Shown: positions 9,518 to 18,649 of the stretch, in pieces | Numbering within the stretch: position 1 is the stretch's first letter | Layout of the letters: the number at the start of each line of letters is the position of its first letter | Notes under the pieces: generated by a model | What the model was told of the DNA's origin: nothing | What the model saw: the letters and a program-made list of their open reading frames with translations, nothing else | Databases searched by the model: none | Program-made: the position numbers and the translations under genes | NCBI RefSeq assembly: GCF_007830335.1 | Contig: NZ_VLKU01000005.1 | Coordinates: 49,322-113,321 of the forward strand | Origin: Paracoccus sulfuroxidans | GTDB lineage: Bacteria; Pseudomonadota; Alphaproteobacteria; Rhodobacterales; Rhodobacteraceae | DNA length: 64,000 nt | Direction: 5' to 3'

Positions 9518-10440
9518 GCCGGGATCGGCTCCAGCCCCAACTGCCCGGCCAGTCCGCGCACGGCGGCGGCCAGCCCATGCGCGTCGGCCTCGTGCTCCGA
9601 GTTGCGGCGCCAGACCACCGCCAGATCGCGCGAGGGCGCAGGGGCCGCAAACGGCACGATCCGCAGGCGCCCATCGCGATTTTCATCGGCCAGCGCCAGC
9701 TTCGGGATCAGCGTCATGCCCATGCCCGAGGCCACCATCCGCATCAGGGTGGCCATCGAGGTCGCCTCAAGGTTCAGGTGGTGGCGCTGCGCCTGCCGCA
9801 GCCCGCAGACCTCCAGCGCCTGATCACGCAGGCAATGCCCGTCGGCCAAGAGCAGCAACCGGTCGACAGCGATGGATTCGGGCTTGGCCGGACCCGACAG
9901 CACGGTCGTGTCATCTTCGGAAAGCGCGATCAGGAAGCGGTCGCGCAACACAGGCTCGGACAGCAGATCGGCCTGCCCGACTGGCAGCGCCATGATGCCG
10001 ACATCCAGCTGCCGCTGGGCAATCCCCTCGATCAGGTCGTCGGTCACCAGCTCATGCAGTTCCAGCTGCAGCGCCTCGTGTTCGCGGCGCAGCTGGGGGA
10101 TCAGATGCGGGATCATATAGGGCGCGACGGTCGGGATGATCCCCATGCGCAACCGCCCCGACAAAGGAATGCTGCGCGCGCGGGCCAGACTGCCCAGACG
10201 CTCGGCCGTTTCCAGAAGCTCGATGGCGACGGGCAGCAGCTTCTCACCCAGGGCCGTCAGCACGACCGGCGTATTGCCCGCGCCCCGGTCAAACAGAGCG
10301 CCGCCCAGCCGCCCCTCCAACTCGGCCACCTGGCTAGAGAGGCCGGGCTGCGAGACGTTGACGGTTTCCGCCGCGCGGCCGAAATGCCCGTGCCGGGCGA
10401 CGGCAACGAAATAGGTGATCTGTCGAAGTGTGAAATTCAT
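9514..10440 (-). CDS. oxyR: Hydrogen peroxide-sensing LysR-family regulator OxyR
   Basis: A 308-residue LysR-type activator. Residues 1-60 hold the winged helix-turn-helix (RQITYFVAVARHGHFGRAAE). The rest is the sensory domain. Two cysteines, Cys203 and Cys212, lie in DGHCLRDQALEVC, with the same 9-residue spacing as the redox pair Cys199/Cys208 of E. coli OxyR, which form a disulfide on peroxide exposure. This makes OxyR far more likely than a generic LysR protein. It lies 54 bases downstream of the CBS-domain gene. No catalase or peroxidase gene is adjacent, so its targets lie elsewhere. Confidence 0.9.
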   Translation of the reverse strand: MNFTLRQITYFVAVARHGHFGRAAETVNVSQPGLSSQVAELEGRLGGALFDRGAGNTPVVLTALGEKLLPVAIELLETAERLGSLARARSIPLSGRLRMGIIPTVAPYMIPHLIPQLRREHEALQLELHELVTDDLIEGIAQRQLDVGIMALPVGQADLLSEPVLRDRFLIALSEDDTTVLSGPAKPESIAVDRLLLLADGHCLRDQALEVCGLRQAQRHHLNLEATSMATLMRMVASGMGMTLIPKLALADENRDGRLRIVPFAAPAPSRDLAVVWRRNSEHEADAHGLAAAVRGLAGQLGLEPIPA

Positions 10441-10494
10441 CGGCGCAGATTATCACACCCGCACCTCGCAACAAGTCACCGTTATCGCGCGCGC

Positions 10495-11781
10495 CTATTC
10501 GGCGAAGGGCACGCGGCTGACCAGCAGCTTGTCGATGCGGCGACCGTCCATATCGATCACCTCGATCCGCCAGCCCTGCCAGTTCACGACATGGCCCGCC
10601 TGCGGCAGCTCGCCCGCGATGTCCAGCACCAGCCCCGCGACGGTCGAGAAATCATGTTGATCCTCATCCAGCGAGACCCCGAGGCGGTGGGCGAACTCAT
10701 CGACCGGCATCCAGCCCGCGACCAGCAGGCTGCCATCCTCACGCTCGACCACCTTCGGCTCGTCGTCGTCGAAACCGGCGAATTCTCCGGTGATCGCTTC
10801 CAGCACGTCCATCGGCGTCACCACGCCTTCGAAATGGCCGTATTCGTCATAGACCAGCAGCATCTGCCCCTGCGAGGCCCGCAGCCGAGAGATGACCTCG
10901 GGCGCGTCCAGCGTCTCGGGGATGATGGGCGCGGGATGCATCACCTTGCGCAGATCGAAATCCTGCATCTTGCCCGCGCTCAGCAGGTCGGTCGTCGCCA
11001 CGACGCCGATCAGGTTGTTCGGGTCGCCGTCGCTGACCGGCAAGCGGGTGCGGTGGGAATCGCGGAACTTGCGGATGATTGCGGGATAGCTGTCGGCCAG
11101 GTCGATGGCCTCAATCTCGCGCCGGGGGGTCATCAGCCCCCGCGCGGTGCGGTCGGCGATGCGCATGACGCCGGCGATCATCTCGGTCTCGGCGCGGTGC
11201 ATGACGCCGGCGTTTTCGGCCTCGGCGATGACGAGACGGATTTCCTCGTCGCTGATGCCGCTGTCATTGTCGCCGGTCTGCCGCAACAGCGCCAGCACCA
11301 TCTTGCCCGAGCGGTCCAGAAACCAGACCAGCGGCGCGGCAATGCGCGACAAAAGCAGCATGAAGGGCGCGACCCGCGCGGCCACACGCTCGGGCGCGCC
11401 AAGAGCGATCTGTTTGGGGACCAGCTCACCCACGATCAGCGACAGATAGGTGATGGCGACGACCACGCCGCCCATGCCCAAGGGCTGCGCCAGCGATGGC
11501 GGCACGCCCATGCCCGGCAGCGCAGCGGCAAGGCGCGCGCCCAGCGTGGCACCCGAAAACGCGCCCGACAGGACCCCCACCAGCGTAATGCCTATCTGCA
11601 CCGAGGACAGGAACCGGCCCGGATTTTCCGCCAGCCGGATCGCTGTCGCCGCGCCCAGGTTCCCCTTGTCGGCCAGCACTTTCAGCCGCGCGGTGCGCGC
11701 CGAAACGATGGCAAGTTCGGACATCGCCAACAAACCGTTGAACAAGGTCAGCAGGACAACAACTGCTATTTCAATCCACAT
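10495..11781 (-). CDS. CNNM/CorC-type membrane protein with CBS domains
   Basis: A 428-residue protein of the 'hemolysin-related' family. Residues 1-200 are a DUF21 (CNNM) membrane domain with four hydrophobic segments (first: IEIAVVVLLTLFNGLLAMSE). Residues ~215-340 are a CBS pair, and the last ~80 residues are a CorC/HlyC domain (EREDGSLLVAGWMPVDE). Members are linked to magnesium or cobalt efflux in bacteria, and the haemolysin label is historical. It lies 9 bases after exoD and before oxyR on the same strand. Confidence 0.9.
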   Translation of the reverse strand: MWIEIAVVVLLTLFNGLLAMSELAIVSARTARLKVLADKGNLGAATAIRLAENPGRFLSSVQIGITLVGVLSGAFSGATLGARLAAALPGMGVPPSLAQPLGMGGVVVAITYLSLIVGELVPKQIALGAPERVAARVAPFMLLLSRIAAPLVWFLDRSGKMVLALLRQTGDNDSGISDEEIRLVIAEAENAGVMHRAETEMIAGVMRIADRTARGLMTPRREIEAIDLADSYPAIIRKFRDSHRTRLPVSDGDPNNLIGVVATTDLLSAGKMQDFDLRKVMHPAPIIPETLDAPEVISRLRASQGQMLLVYDEYGHFEGVVTPMDVLEAITGEFAGFDDDEPKVVEREDGSLLVAGWMPVDEFAHRLGVSLDEDQHDFSTVAGLVLDIAGELPQAGHVVNWQGWRIEVIDMDGRRIDKLLVSRVPFAE

Positions 11782-11790
11782 GGGTCCCGC

Positions 11791-12528
11791 TCAGGAGAAA
11801 GCGCTCATAATGATAAAGGCGGCCGCTTTCAGCAACGCATAGACGACTCCGGCCACGATGAACAGAGAAACGACACCCGTCGCCCCGCCGATGGCTACCC
11901 AGAGCCCGTCCCGCTGCAAGAGCCCTAGCGCCATCAGGCTGATCGCCAGCGCAGGCAGCATGTTGCCCAAGGGAACCGGCAGCGTCAGGATGATCGACAG
12001 AAGCAGGCAGAACGCGCCCACGACATGCTCGGCCCGCCGGTTCGCCAGCAGGTAAAAGCGCGGGCGCAGCAGCCGCTCGACCCGCGCCAGCAGCGGCGCG
12101 ATGCGGTCGACCATCGCCGCCAGATCCTCGCGCATCAGCGAGCGTTCGGCGATCAGATTGGGCAGCCAGGGCTTCTTGCCCATCATCAGCTGGAAGGTCA
12201 GATAGACCAGCGGCAGGCCCAGCACGGTCGACAGCCCCGGCGGGCCCGGCACGACATTCGGGGCCGCGAACAGCAGGATCAGCCCGGTCAGCGCACGCCC
12301 CGGCATCATCGCCATCAGATCGCGAACCGAGATCCGTTCACGGCTGTTGTCGGCGGCGATGGTGGTCAGGATCTGCGACAGGCGCTTCCTCGGCGCGCGC
12401 CTGCGGATGCGACGTGGACGCGCCGCCAGCGCCGGATCGCTGTCGTCCAGATCAGCGTGAGAGGCCGGAGAATCGTCATCAGCCGGATCATGCGGGTCTG
12501 GCTGTTCCGGCTTGGTCGACACGTCCAT
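11791..12528 (-). CDS. exoD: ExoD-family exopolysaccharide synthesis protein
   Basis: A 245-residue membrane protein with a ~55-residue Asp/Arg-rich N-terminal tail and an ExoD domain (SVRDLMAMMPGRALTGLILL, FAAPNVVPGPPGLSTVLGLP, GKKPWLP). ExoD of Sinorhizobium affects exopolysaccharide production and alkali tolerance, but the biochemical function is unknown. It is the first gene of a probable exoD-CNNM-oxyR transcript. Confidence 0.85.
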   Translation of the reverse strand: MDVSTKPEQPDPHDPADDDSPASHADLDDSDPALAARPRRIRRRAPRKRLSQILTTIAADNSRERISVRDLMAMMPGRALTGLILLFAAPNVVPGPPGLSTVLGLPLVYLTFQLMMGKKPWLPNLIAERSLMREDLAAMVDRIAPLLARVERLLRPRFYLLANRRAEHVVGAFCLLLSIILTLPVPLGNMLPALAISLMALGLLQRDGLWVAIGGATGVVSLFIVAGVVYALLKAAAFIIMSAFS

Positions 12529-12721
12529 CCCTTTCGAATACGGCGCGCGGCACCGGCTGGTCCGTCCTGCGGGGGAACTGTAAAACCCGTGCGACAGTTT
12601 CCATTGATCGCGATAAGTTCAGCGGCCCATCGGACGACCGGCTGCATCGACAGCAAGCGGATTTCAGGACGCACCCGTCCGCCCGAGGCGGCGGGGGCGG
12701 AATTTCAAGGATCGGATTATC

Positions 12722-13717
12722 ATGAACAGAAAGCTTGTCGTCATCGGAGCACTGGCCATCGTCGCGGGCGTGGGAATGTGGTTCTGGTGGCGACACAGCG
12801 CCCTGCACCCGTCCACCGATGACGCCTATCTGACCGCCAATATCGTGACCGTGGTGCCGCAGATCGGCGGCAAGGTGGTGCAGGTCGACGTGATCGAGAA
12901 CCAGCGCATCGCCGCCGGGGACGCCCTTTTCACCATCGAGGACACCGAGATGCAGGCCGCCGTCGCCGCAGCGCAGGCGCGGCTGGACATTGCGATGCAG
13001 GGCACGGGCGTCTCGGACGCCGATATCTCGCAGGCCGAGGCACGGCTGGCGGCAGCGCGCGCCAATCAGTCGAACGCCCAGCTGACCTACGACCGGCAGG
13101 GCGCGTTGTTTGCCAAGGGCGATGTCGCCCGCGCGGCGCTGGATCAGGCGCAAGCGCAGCTGGACGTCACCATCGCCGAGGTCGCCGCCGCCGAGGCCTC
13201 GCTGAAGGCTGCGCGCGACCAGCACGGCTCCAGCGGCGCGGACAATGCCCAGGTGCGCGCCGCGCAGGCCGAGCTGGATCAGGCCAAGCTGTCGCTGGGC
13301 TATGCCCGCGTCATCGCGCCGACCAGCGGCTGGGCCGCCAATATCACGCTGCGCCCGGGTCAGGTGGTCAGCGACGGGCAGCAGCTTTTCTCGATCGTCG
13401 AGGACAATGGCTGGTGGATCGAGGCGAATTTCAAGGAAACCGACCTTGACCGCATCCGCCCGGGTCAGCCCGCCACGGTGACCGTCGACATGTATCCGAA
13501 CCTGCGGCTGAAGGGGCATGTGGACAGCATCGGCGCGGGCTCGGGGGCCAGCTTTTCGCTGCTGCCGCCCGAGAACGCCTCGGGCAACTGGGTCAAGGTG
13601 ACGCAGCGCTTCCCGGTGCGGGTGGCGCTGGATGAGGCGCCCTCGGACCCGGCGCTGCAGTTGCGCACGGGCGCGTCGACCACGGTGACGGTCGACACGA
13701 CCGGCGGGCAGCCATAG
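12722..13717 (+). CDS. emrA: HlyD/EmrA-family membrane fusion protein
   Basis: A 331-residue periplasmic adaptor. One N-terminal membrane helix (residues ~5-23, VVIGALAIVAGVGMWFWW) is followed by biotinyl-lipoyl-like halves (STDDAYLTANIVTVVPQIGG) around an alpha-helical hairpin (~80-180) and a beta-barrel. It pairs with the DHA2 permease that begins 16 bases downstream, the standard EmrAB layout. Multidrug or fatty-acid efflux is the family's usual role; the substrate here is unknown. No local TetR/MarR regulator is present. Confidence 0.9.
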   Translation: MNRKLVVIGALAIVAGVGMWFWWRHSALHPSTDDAYLTANIVTVVPQIGGKVVQVDVIENQRIAAGDALFTIEDTEMQAAVAAAQARLDIAMQGTGVSDADISQAEARLAAARANQSNAQLTYDRQGALFAKGDVARAALDQAQAQLDVTIAEVAAAEASLKAARDQHGSSGADNAQVRAAQAELDQAKLSLGYARVIAPTSGWAANITLRPGQVVSDGQQLFSIVEDNGWWIEANFKETDLDRIRPGQPATVTVDMYPNLRLKGHVDSIGAGSGASFSLLPPENASGNWVKVTQRFPVRVALDEAPSDPALQLRTGASTTVTVDTTGGQP

Positions 13718-13733
13718 CGGCGGGCGCAGCAAA

Positions 13734-15248
13734 ATGTCGGGCGAACAGGTCAAATGGGGTGTCGTGGTCGCGGTCGTGATGACCGCCGTTCTTGAGGTGC
13801 TGGACAGCACCATCGTGAACGTCGCCCTGCCCCATATGAAGGCCGCGTTCGGCATCACCAGCGACCAGACGGTCTGGATCCTGACCAGCTATATCGTCTC
13901 GGCGGTGGCGGCGATGCCACTGACCGGGCTGATGGCGCGCCGCTTTGGGCGCAGGCGGCTGATCATGACGGCGATCATCGGCTTTGCGGCCTCCTCGGCG
14001 CTGTGTGGCGCGGCGCTGAATATCGAGATGATGGTGCTGTGCCGCATCCTGCAGGGCCTGTTCGGCGCCTTCCTGATCCCGCTGTCGCAGTCGATCCTGT
14101 TCGACAGCTTCCCCGGCGAAAAGCGCGGGCAGGCCATGGCCATGTTCGGGCTGGGCGTGGTCGTAGCCCCCGTGCTGGGTCCGACCATCGGCGCAATCCT
14201 GACCGAGCATTTCAGCTGGCGCGCCGTCTTCTATGTCAACCTGCCGATCGCCGCTTTCGCCCTGTCGCTGATGGCGGGCGGGTTGCCGAAGGAAGAGCCA
14301 AAGGACGTGCCCATCGACTGGACCGGGCTGACGCTGCTGATCCTGACCGTGGGCGGGTTGCAGATGATGCTGGATCTGGGCGAAAGCCGCGACTGGTTCT
14401 CGTCGCATTTCATCCAGCTTTGCCTGCTGATTTTTGTTTTCGCGGGCGTGGCCTTCATCGCGCATGGCTATGGCAATGCGCGGAATGTGGTCGATCTGTC
14501 GCTGTTTTCCGACCGCAGCTTTGCCGCCGCCAATATCGCGATGATGGGCTTCGGCCTTGCGATGTTCGGCACGCTCGCCATCCTTCCGCTGTTCGTGCAG
14601 GGGCTTCTGGGCTTCGACGTCCTGAACGCGGGCTATCTGTTCATGCCGCGCGGGCTGGCCGCCGGGGCGACCATGGTCATCACCGGGTCGCTGCTGCTGA
14701 GGCTCTTCGATCCGCGTCTGCTGGTGGCGGTGGGGCTGGTGATGACGGGCCTTGGCAACCTGCAGCTTGCGGGGCTGAACCTCAATGCCGGGTTCTGGGA
14801 TCTGGCCTGGCCCGGCGTCACCTCGGGGATCGGGATGGGGCTTTTCTTCGTGCCGATGTCGACTGTCGCCTTCCAGAACATCAGCCGCGAGCGGCAGGAC
14901 GAGGCCTCGGGGCTTTACGGGGTGATCCGGCAGGTCGGCAGCTCGGTCGGCATCGCCATCGCGGGCTGGCAGATCTCATCGCGCGCGCAGATCCATTGGA
15001 GCGATCTTGGCGCCCATATCACCGCCGTCAGCCCGCAGGCACAGGCCTGGGCGCAGCAGATGGGCCTGCCGCTGGTCAGCCCCGAGACCGCCGCCCGCAT
15101 GGGCCAGATCGTTGCCCAGCAGGCGCAGATGCTGGCCTTCCGCGACGTGTTCCTGCTGACCGGCTGGGGCGCGTTCGCGATGCTGCCGGTGGTCTTTCTG
15201 ATGCAGCGCCCAAGGCATGGGGCCGGCGCACCGGCCCCGGCGCATTAG
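13734..15248 (+). CDS. emrB: DHA2-family MFS drug efflux permease (EmrB/QacA type)
   Basis: A 504-residue, 14-helix major facilitator. Family motifs are LDSTIVNVALPHM (motif D1), GLMARRFGRRRL (motif A) and VLGPTIGAIL (motif C). It exports lipophilic compounds in exchange for protons, using the upstream fusion protein to reach the outer membrane. The stop overlaps the stop of the convergent E2 gene by 4 bases (TTAG). Confidence 0.92.
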   Translation: MSGEQVKWGVVVAVVMTAVLEVLDSTIVNVALPHMKAAFGITSDQTVWILTSYIVSAVAAMPLTGLMARRFGRRRLIMTAIIGFAASSALCGAALNIEMMVLCRILQGLFGAFLIPLSQSILFDSFPGEKRGQAMAMFGLGVVVAPVLGPTIGAILTEHFSWRAVFYVNLPIAAFALSLMAGGLPKEEPKDVPIDWTGLTLLILTVGGLQMMLDLGESRDWFSSHFIQLCLLIFVFAGVAFIAHGYGNARNVVDLSLFSDRSFAAANIAMMGFGLAMFGTLAILPLFVQGLLGFDVLNAGYLFMPRGLAAGATMVITGSLLLRLFDPRLLVAVGLVMTGLGNLQLAGLNLNAGFWDLAWPGVTSGIGMGLFFVPMSTVAFQNISRERQDEASGLYGVIRQVGSSVGIAIAGWQISSRAQIHWSDLGAHITAVSPQAQAWAQQMGLPLVSPETAARMGQIVAQQAQMLAFRDVFLLTGWGAFAMLPVVFLMQRPRHGAGAPAPAH

Positions 15249-16456
15249 TCGCGCCAGTCCTCGAGTGCGGCGACAAAGGCCGACAGCCAGCCATTCGCCT
15301 GATGCGCGTCCAGCGCGCGGTGGTCGATCGACAGCGACACATAGGCCATCGGCCGGATCTGGATGGTGTCGACGCCGCCTGCCTCGCGCACGACAACGCG
15401 CTTTTCCAGCCTGCCGACGCCCAGGATCGCGACCTGCGGCTGGTTGATGATGATGGGCGCGGCAAACAGCGACCCCGAAACCCCGTGGTTCGAGATGGTG
15501 AAGCTGCCGCCCCGCACATCCTCGGGGCGCAGATGGCCGTCGCGGGCCCGCGTCGTCGCATCCTGAAGCGAGGCGGCGACGCCCGACAACGACAGATCCT
15601 GCACGCGGCGGATGACCGGGACGACCAGCCCCTTGTCGCCCAGCGCCGTGCCGATGCCGATGTTGATGTCGCCGAACATCTCCAGCCGGTCGTCGTGCCA
15701 GCGGGCGTTCACCTGCGGCACCGCTGCCATGGCGCGGGCCGAGGCCGCCAGCAGATAGGCCGTATAGGTCAGCGCGATGCCCTGCTGCGCCATTGCGGCC
15801 TTGTGGCGGGCGCGATGGGCGATGATGGCGCTGAAATCGGCCTCGAACACGGCGGTGACATGGGGCGCTTCGGTCACCGACTTCAGCATGTTGCGGGCAA
15901 TCGCCTGACGCATGGAATCGTGCGGGACCGAGGTGCTGCGCCCATTCGCCGGGTCCGGCGTCGAGGGCTGCGGCTGCACCGCCGGGGCCATGGCCACCGG
16001 CTCGGCAGCGCGGGGCGCACGGGCCGCGCGTTCAACATCGGCCAGCGTCAGCCGCCCGTCGCGGCCCGTTCCGCGCAGGCTGCGGGGGTCCATGCCGGTT
16101 TCGGCCAGTGCTTTGCGCACGGCGGGTGAAAACCAGCCCGAGCGGTCCTTGCCCGCAGGCTGCGCCACCTCCCGCGCCGCATCATCGCTGGCCTCGGGTA
16201 CGGGTGCAGGCGTCGCCATTTCTTCGACCGGACGCAGCCGGGCCAGGACCTGACCGGGCTTCGCCTCATCGCCCTTTGACAGAAGGATTTCGGCCACCAC
16301 GCCCTCGGCGGGCGCGGGCACCTCGACCGAGACCTTGTCGGTCTCAAGCTCGACCAGCGGGTCGTTCAGCGCAACCCGGTCGCCCACCTGCCGCAGCCAG
16401 CCCGAGACGACGGCGGTCGTGCCTTCCTGCTCCAGCGGAACCATCACGTCGATCAT
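15245..16456 (-). CDS. bkdB: 2-oxoacid dehydrogenase E2 (lipoamide acyltransferase, branched-chain type)
   Basis: A 403-residue E2 core enzyme. Residues 1-75 are a lipoyl domain with the modified lysine Lys41 in ETDKVSV. Residues ~125-160 are the E1/E3-binding domain (FSPAVRKALAETGMD). Residues ~180-403 are the acyltransferase domain with active-site His379 and Asp383 in DHRALDA, where the common DG is DA. It overlaps the upstream E1 gene by one base. Branched-chain 2-oxoacids are the likely substrates, judged by the E1 partner and the Lrp-type regulator next door. The E3 gene is not in the window. Confidence 0.88.
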   Translation of the reverse strand: MIDVMVPLEQEGTTAVVSGWLRQVGDRVALNDPLVELETDKVSVEVPAPAEGVVAEILLSKGDEAKPGQVLARLRPVEEMATPAPVPEASDDAAREVAQPAGKDRSGWFSPAVRKALAETGMDPRSLRGTGRDGRLTLADVERAARAPRAAEPVAMAPAVQPQPSTPDPANGRSTSVPHDSMRQAIARNMLKSVTEAPHVTAVFEADFSAIIAHRARHKAAMAQQGIALTYTAYLLAASARAMAAVPQVNARWHDDRLEMFGDINIGIGTALGDKGLVVPVIRRVQDLSLSGVAASLQDATTRARDGHLRPEDVRGGSFTISNHGVSGSLFAAPIIINQPQVAILGVGRLEKRVVVREAGGVDTIQIRPMAYVSLSIDHRALDAHQANGWLSAFVAALEDWRD

Positions 16457-18528
16457 CAGAACTCCATCATCTCTTGCAGGCGGGCGCGGATCTGGCTGAC
16501 CGAGGGCAGCACATGCTCCAGCATCACCGGGCTATAGGGGCTGGGGACGTCGGGCATGGTCAGCCGCTCGACCGGGGCGTCGAGGAACTGGAAACCCTCC
16601 GAGGCGACGGTCGCCGCGATCTCGGCCCCGAACCCGGCGCTGCGCAGATCCTCATGCACGATCAGGCAGCGATGCGTGCGCGAGACGGATGCCAGCACCG
16701 CCTCACGGTCCCAGGGCGAGAGCGTCCGCAGGTCCAAGAGGTCGACGGGCAGGTCGCGCGTGGCCTCATCACAGCGCTCGACCATGCCGCCCCAGGTCAC
16801 GACGGTCGCGCGGTCGCCGCGCCGTATGAACCGCGCCTTGCCGAAGGGCAGCGCGAAATCATTGCCGGGCCAGGGACGCCGCGCCCAGGAATGGTCCAGC
16901 ATCGCGCGATGCTCCAGAAACATCACCGGATCGTTGCCGCGCAGCGCCGTGCGCAGAAGGCCCACCGCATCCTCGGCATTCGAGGGTACGGCGACGCGCC
17001 AGCCCGGCGCGTGCAGGAACGCCACCTCATTCGTCTGGCTGTGGCAGGGGTCGCCGCTTTTGAAGAAGCCCACCGGCATGCGCACGACCATGGGCGCGGC
17101 AAAGCGGTTGTTCGTCCGCCAACGCAGCGAGCCGCAATCGTTGATCTGCTCGGTCGCGGGTTCGGCATATTTGCGGAACTGGATCTCGGGCACGGGCAGC
17201 AGACCGGCCAGCGACATGCCGACGGCGCGGCCGATAATGCCCTCTTCCGAAAGCGAGGTGTCGAAGACGCGGTCGGTGCCGAATTTCTCCTGCATGCCCA
17301 GCGTGACGGCATGGACGCCGCCCTTCTGGCCGACATCCTCGCCAAAGATCACCATGCGGTTGTTGCGCGCCATTTCCTGATCCAGCACGCGGCGGATGGT
17401 GGTGACCATGTTGATGCGCTGGCCTTCCGGCGCGGGCTGGTCGGTCGAGGGGACCATCTCGCCCCGCAGGCAGCCGCCGACCTGCTGCATCTCTCCGTCA
17501 TAGAAAACGTGGCGCAGGACCGATGCGCCTTTCGCCGGGGGCCGCGCCTCGGCCGCCTCGCGCGCGGCTTCGACCTCGGTCGCGGCGGTGACCAGCACCT
17601 GGTCCCATTCCGCCTGCGTCATCACCGAGGGCACCAGATAATTCTGCAGCTTCGGCCAGGGATCGCGGGCGTTTTCGGCGGCGATCACCTTTTCGGATTT
17701 ATAGGTCTGGGTGTCCTGGAAGCTGTGCCCCTCCAGCCGGGGCACGGTCAGGCGCAGCATCGCGGGCGCGCGCCCCTTGCGGACATGGGCCACGGCCTCG
17801 GCGGTCAGGCGCGCAGCCTCGGCCGGGTCGGTGCCGTCGCCTTCGAAGATCGTCAGCCCCTGCCAGCCAGAGAGGTTCGCAGCAATATTGCCGTTCGGCG
17901 TCTGCAGCGTCGACGGGACCGAGATGCCGTAGCCATTGTCCTCGATATAGAACAGCATCGGCAGGCGCAGCGTCGTCGCCATCACCAGCGAGGCCCAGAA
18001 ACCATTCGCCGCGACCGAGCCATCGCCACCCAGCACCACGCCAATCGAATCCCCATGCGGGGCCGAGCCCATGACATCGGCGTAATAGTTCAGCGCCTGC
18101 GCCCAGCCCGCCGTGGGGGTGTATTGCGTCCCGACGCCGCCCGACATCGGCAGCGCCATAGCGCCCTTCTGCGTCGGATAGTTGAACACCACCCCGATGT
18201 CGCGCCCGTCCGAATAGCCGCCCTCGCGCGCCATGGCCGAGCCAAGCGCCTCAACCGGCGGCACACCAATCGACAAGAGCAACGGACGCGAGCGGTAATA
18301 GCCGCAAAGCGCGTCATGCGCCCCGGTCAGTTGCAGCCCCAGAAGCACCTGCGCCATGTCATGGCCGCGCGCCGAGAACTGGTAATGGATCTTTTTCTCG
18401 GGGACGAGCCGCGTCTCTTCAAGCTCGTCCAGCGCGCGGCTGACAGCCACATGGCGCACGACCGCGCGCCAGTCGATGGCGGCCGAGGGGGCGTTGCGGC
18501 GCAGGATCTGCGTGGCGGCTTGTCCCAT
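16456..18528 (-). CDS. 2-oxoacid dehydrogenase E1, alpha and beta fused in one chain
   Basis: A 690-residue thiamine-diphosphate enzyme. Residues ~20-340 correspond to E1 alpha, with the TPP motif starting GGDG at 167-170 and ending Asn198 (EDNGYGIS). Residues ~370-690 correspond to E1 beta (RRVLDQEMARNNRMVIFGED; later FRKYAEPATEQI). Most branched-chain E1 enzymes use two separate subunits, so the fusion is notable, although fused forms are known in several bacterial groups. It is first in the operon with E2. Decarboxylation of branched-chain 2-oxoacids is inferred. Confidence 0.88.
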   Translation of the reverse strand: MGQAATQILRRNAPSAAIDWRAVVRHVAVSRALDELEETRLVPEKKIHYQFSARGHDMAQVLLGLQLTGAHDALCGYYRSRPLLLSIGVPPVEALGSAMAREGGYSDGRDIGVVFNYPTQKGAMALPMSGGVGTQYTPTAGWAQALNYYADVMGSAPHGDSIGVVLGGDGSVAANGFWASLVMATTLRLPMLFYIEDNGYGISVPSTLQTPNGNIAANLSGWQGLTIFEGDGTDPAEAARLTAEAVAHVRKGRAPAMLRLTVPRLEGHSFQDTQTYKSEKVIAAENARDPWPKLQNYLVPSVMTQAEWDQVLVTAATEVEAAREAAEARPPAKGASVLRHVFYDGEMQQVGGCLRGEMVPSTDQPAPEGQRINMVTTIRRVLDQEMARNNRMVIFGEDVGQKGGVHAVTLGMQEKFGTDRVFDTSLSEEGIIGRAVGMSLAGLLPVPEIQFRKYAEPATEQINDCGSLRWRTNNRFAAPMVVRMPVGFFKSGDPCHSQTNEVAFLHAPGWRVAVPSNAEDAVGLLRTALRGNDPVMFLEHRAMLDHSWARRPWPGNDFALPFGKARFIRRGDRATVVTWGGMVERCDEATRDLPVDLLDLRTLSPWDREAVLASVSRTHRCLIVHEDLRSAGFGAEIAATVASEGFQFLDAPVERLTMPDVPSPYSPVMLEHVLPSVSQIRARLQEMMEF

Positions 18529-18545
18529 GATCTACATCCTTCAGT

Positions 18546-18610
18546 CGAAACCCTTTCGAACAGTTTGCGCGCATCGGGGCAAAAATGCGTTTCACATCTG
18601 ACGCAAACTG
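18546..18610. promoter_or_regulatory. Dyad operator between the oxoacid dehydrogenase operon and its regulator
   Basis: A perfect 9-base inverted repeat, CAGTTTGCG (18561-18569) and CGCAAACTG (18602-18610), is separated by 32 bases, so the half-sites are about four helical turns apart. A smaller perfect dyad CGAAA-CCC-TTTCG (18546-18558) lies beside it. Position and geometry suit an Lrp/AsnC-type octamer binding both promoters; binding is inferred. Confidence 0.55.
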
Positions 18611-18649
18611 CGGCAGGATTGAGCAAGACGTTTCAAGAATGGCCAGTCC

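Noticed and set aside
9253..11928. An 891-codon plus-strand frame over oxyR and the CBS-domain gene
   Set aside because: It covers two well-supported minus-strand genes and has shadow-type composition (Gln/His/Arg-rich).
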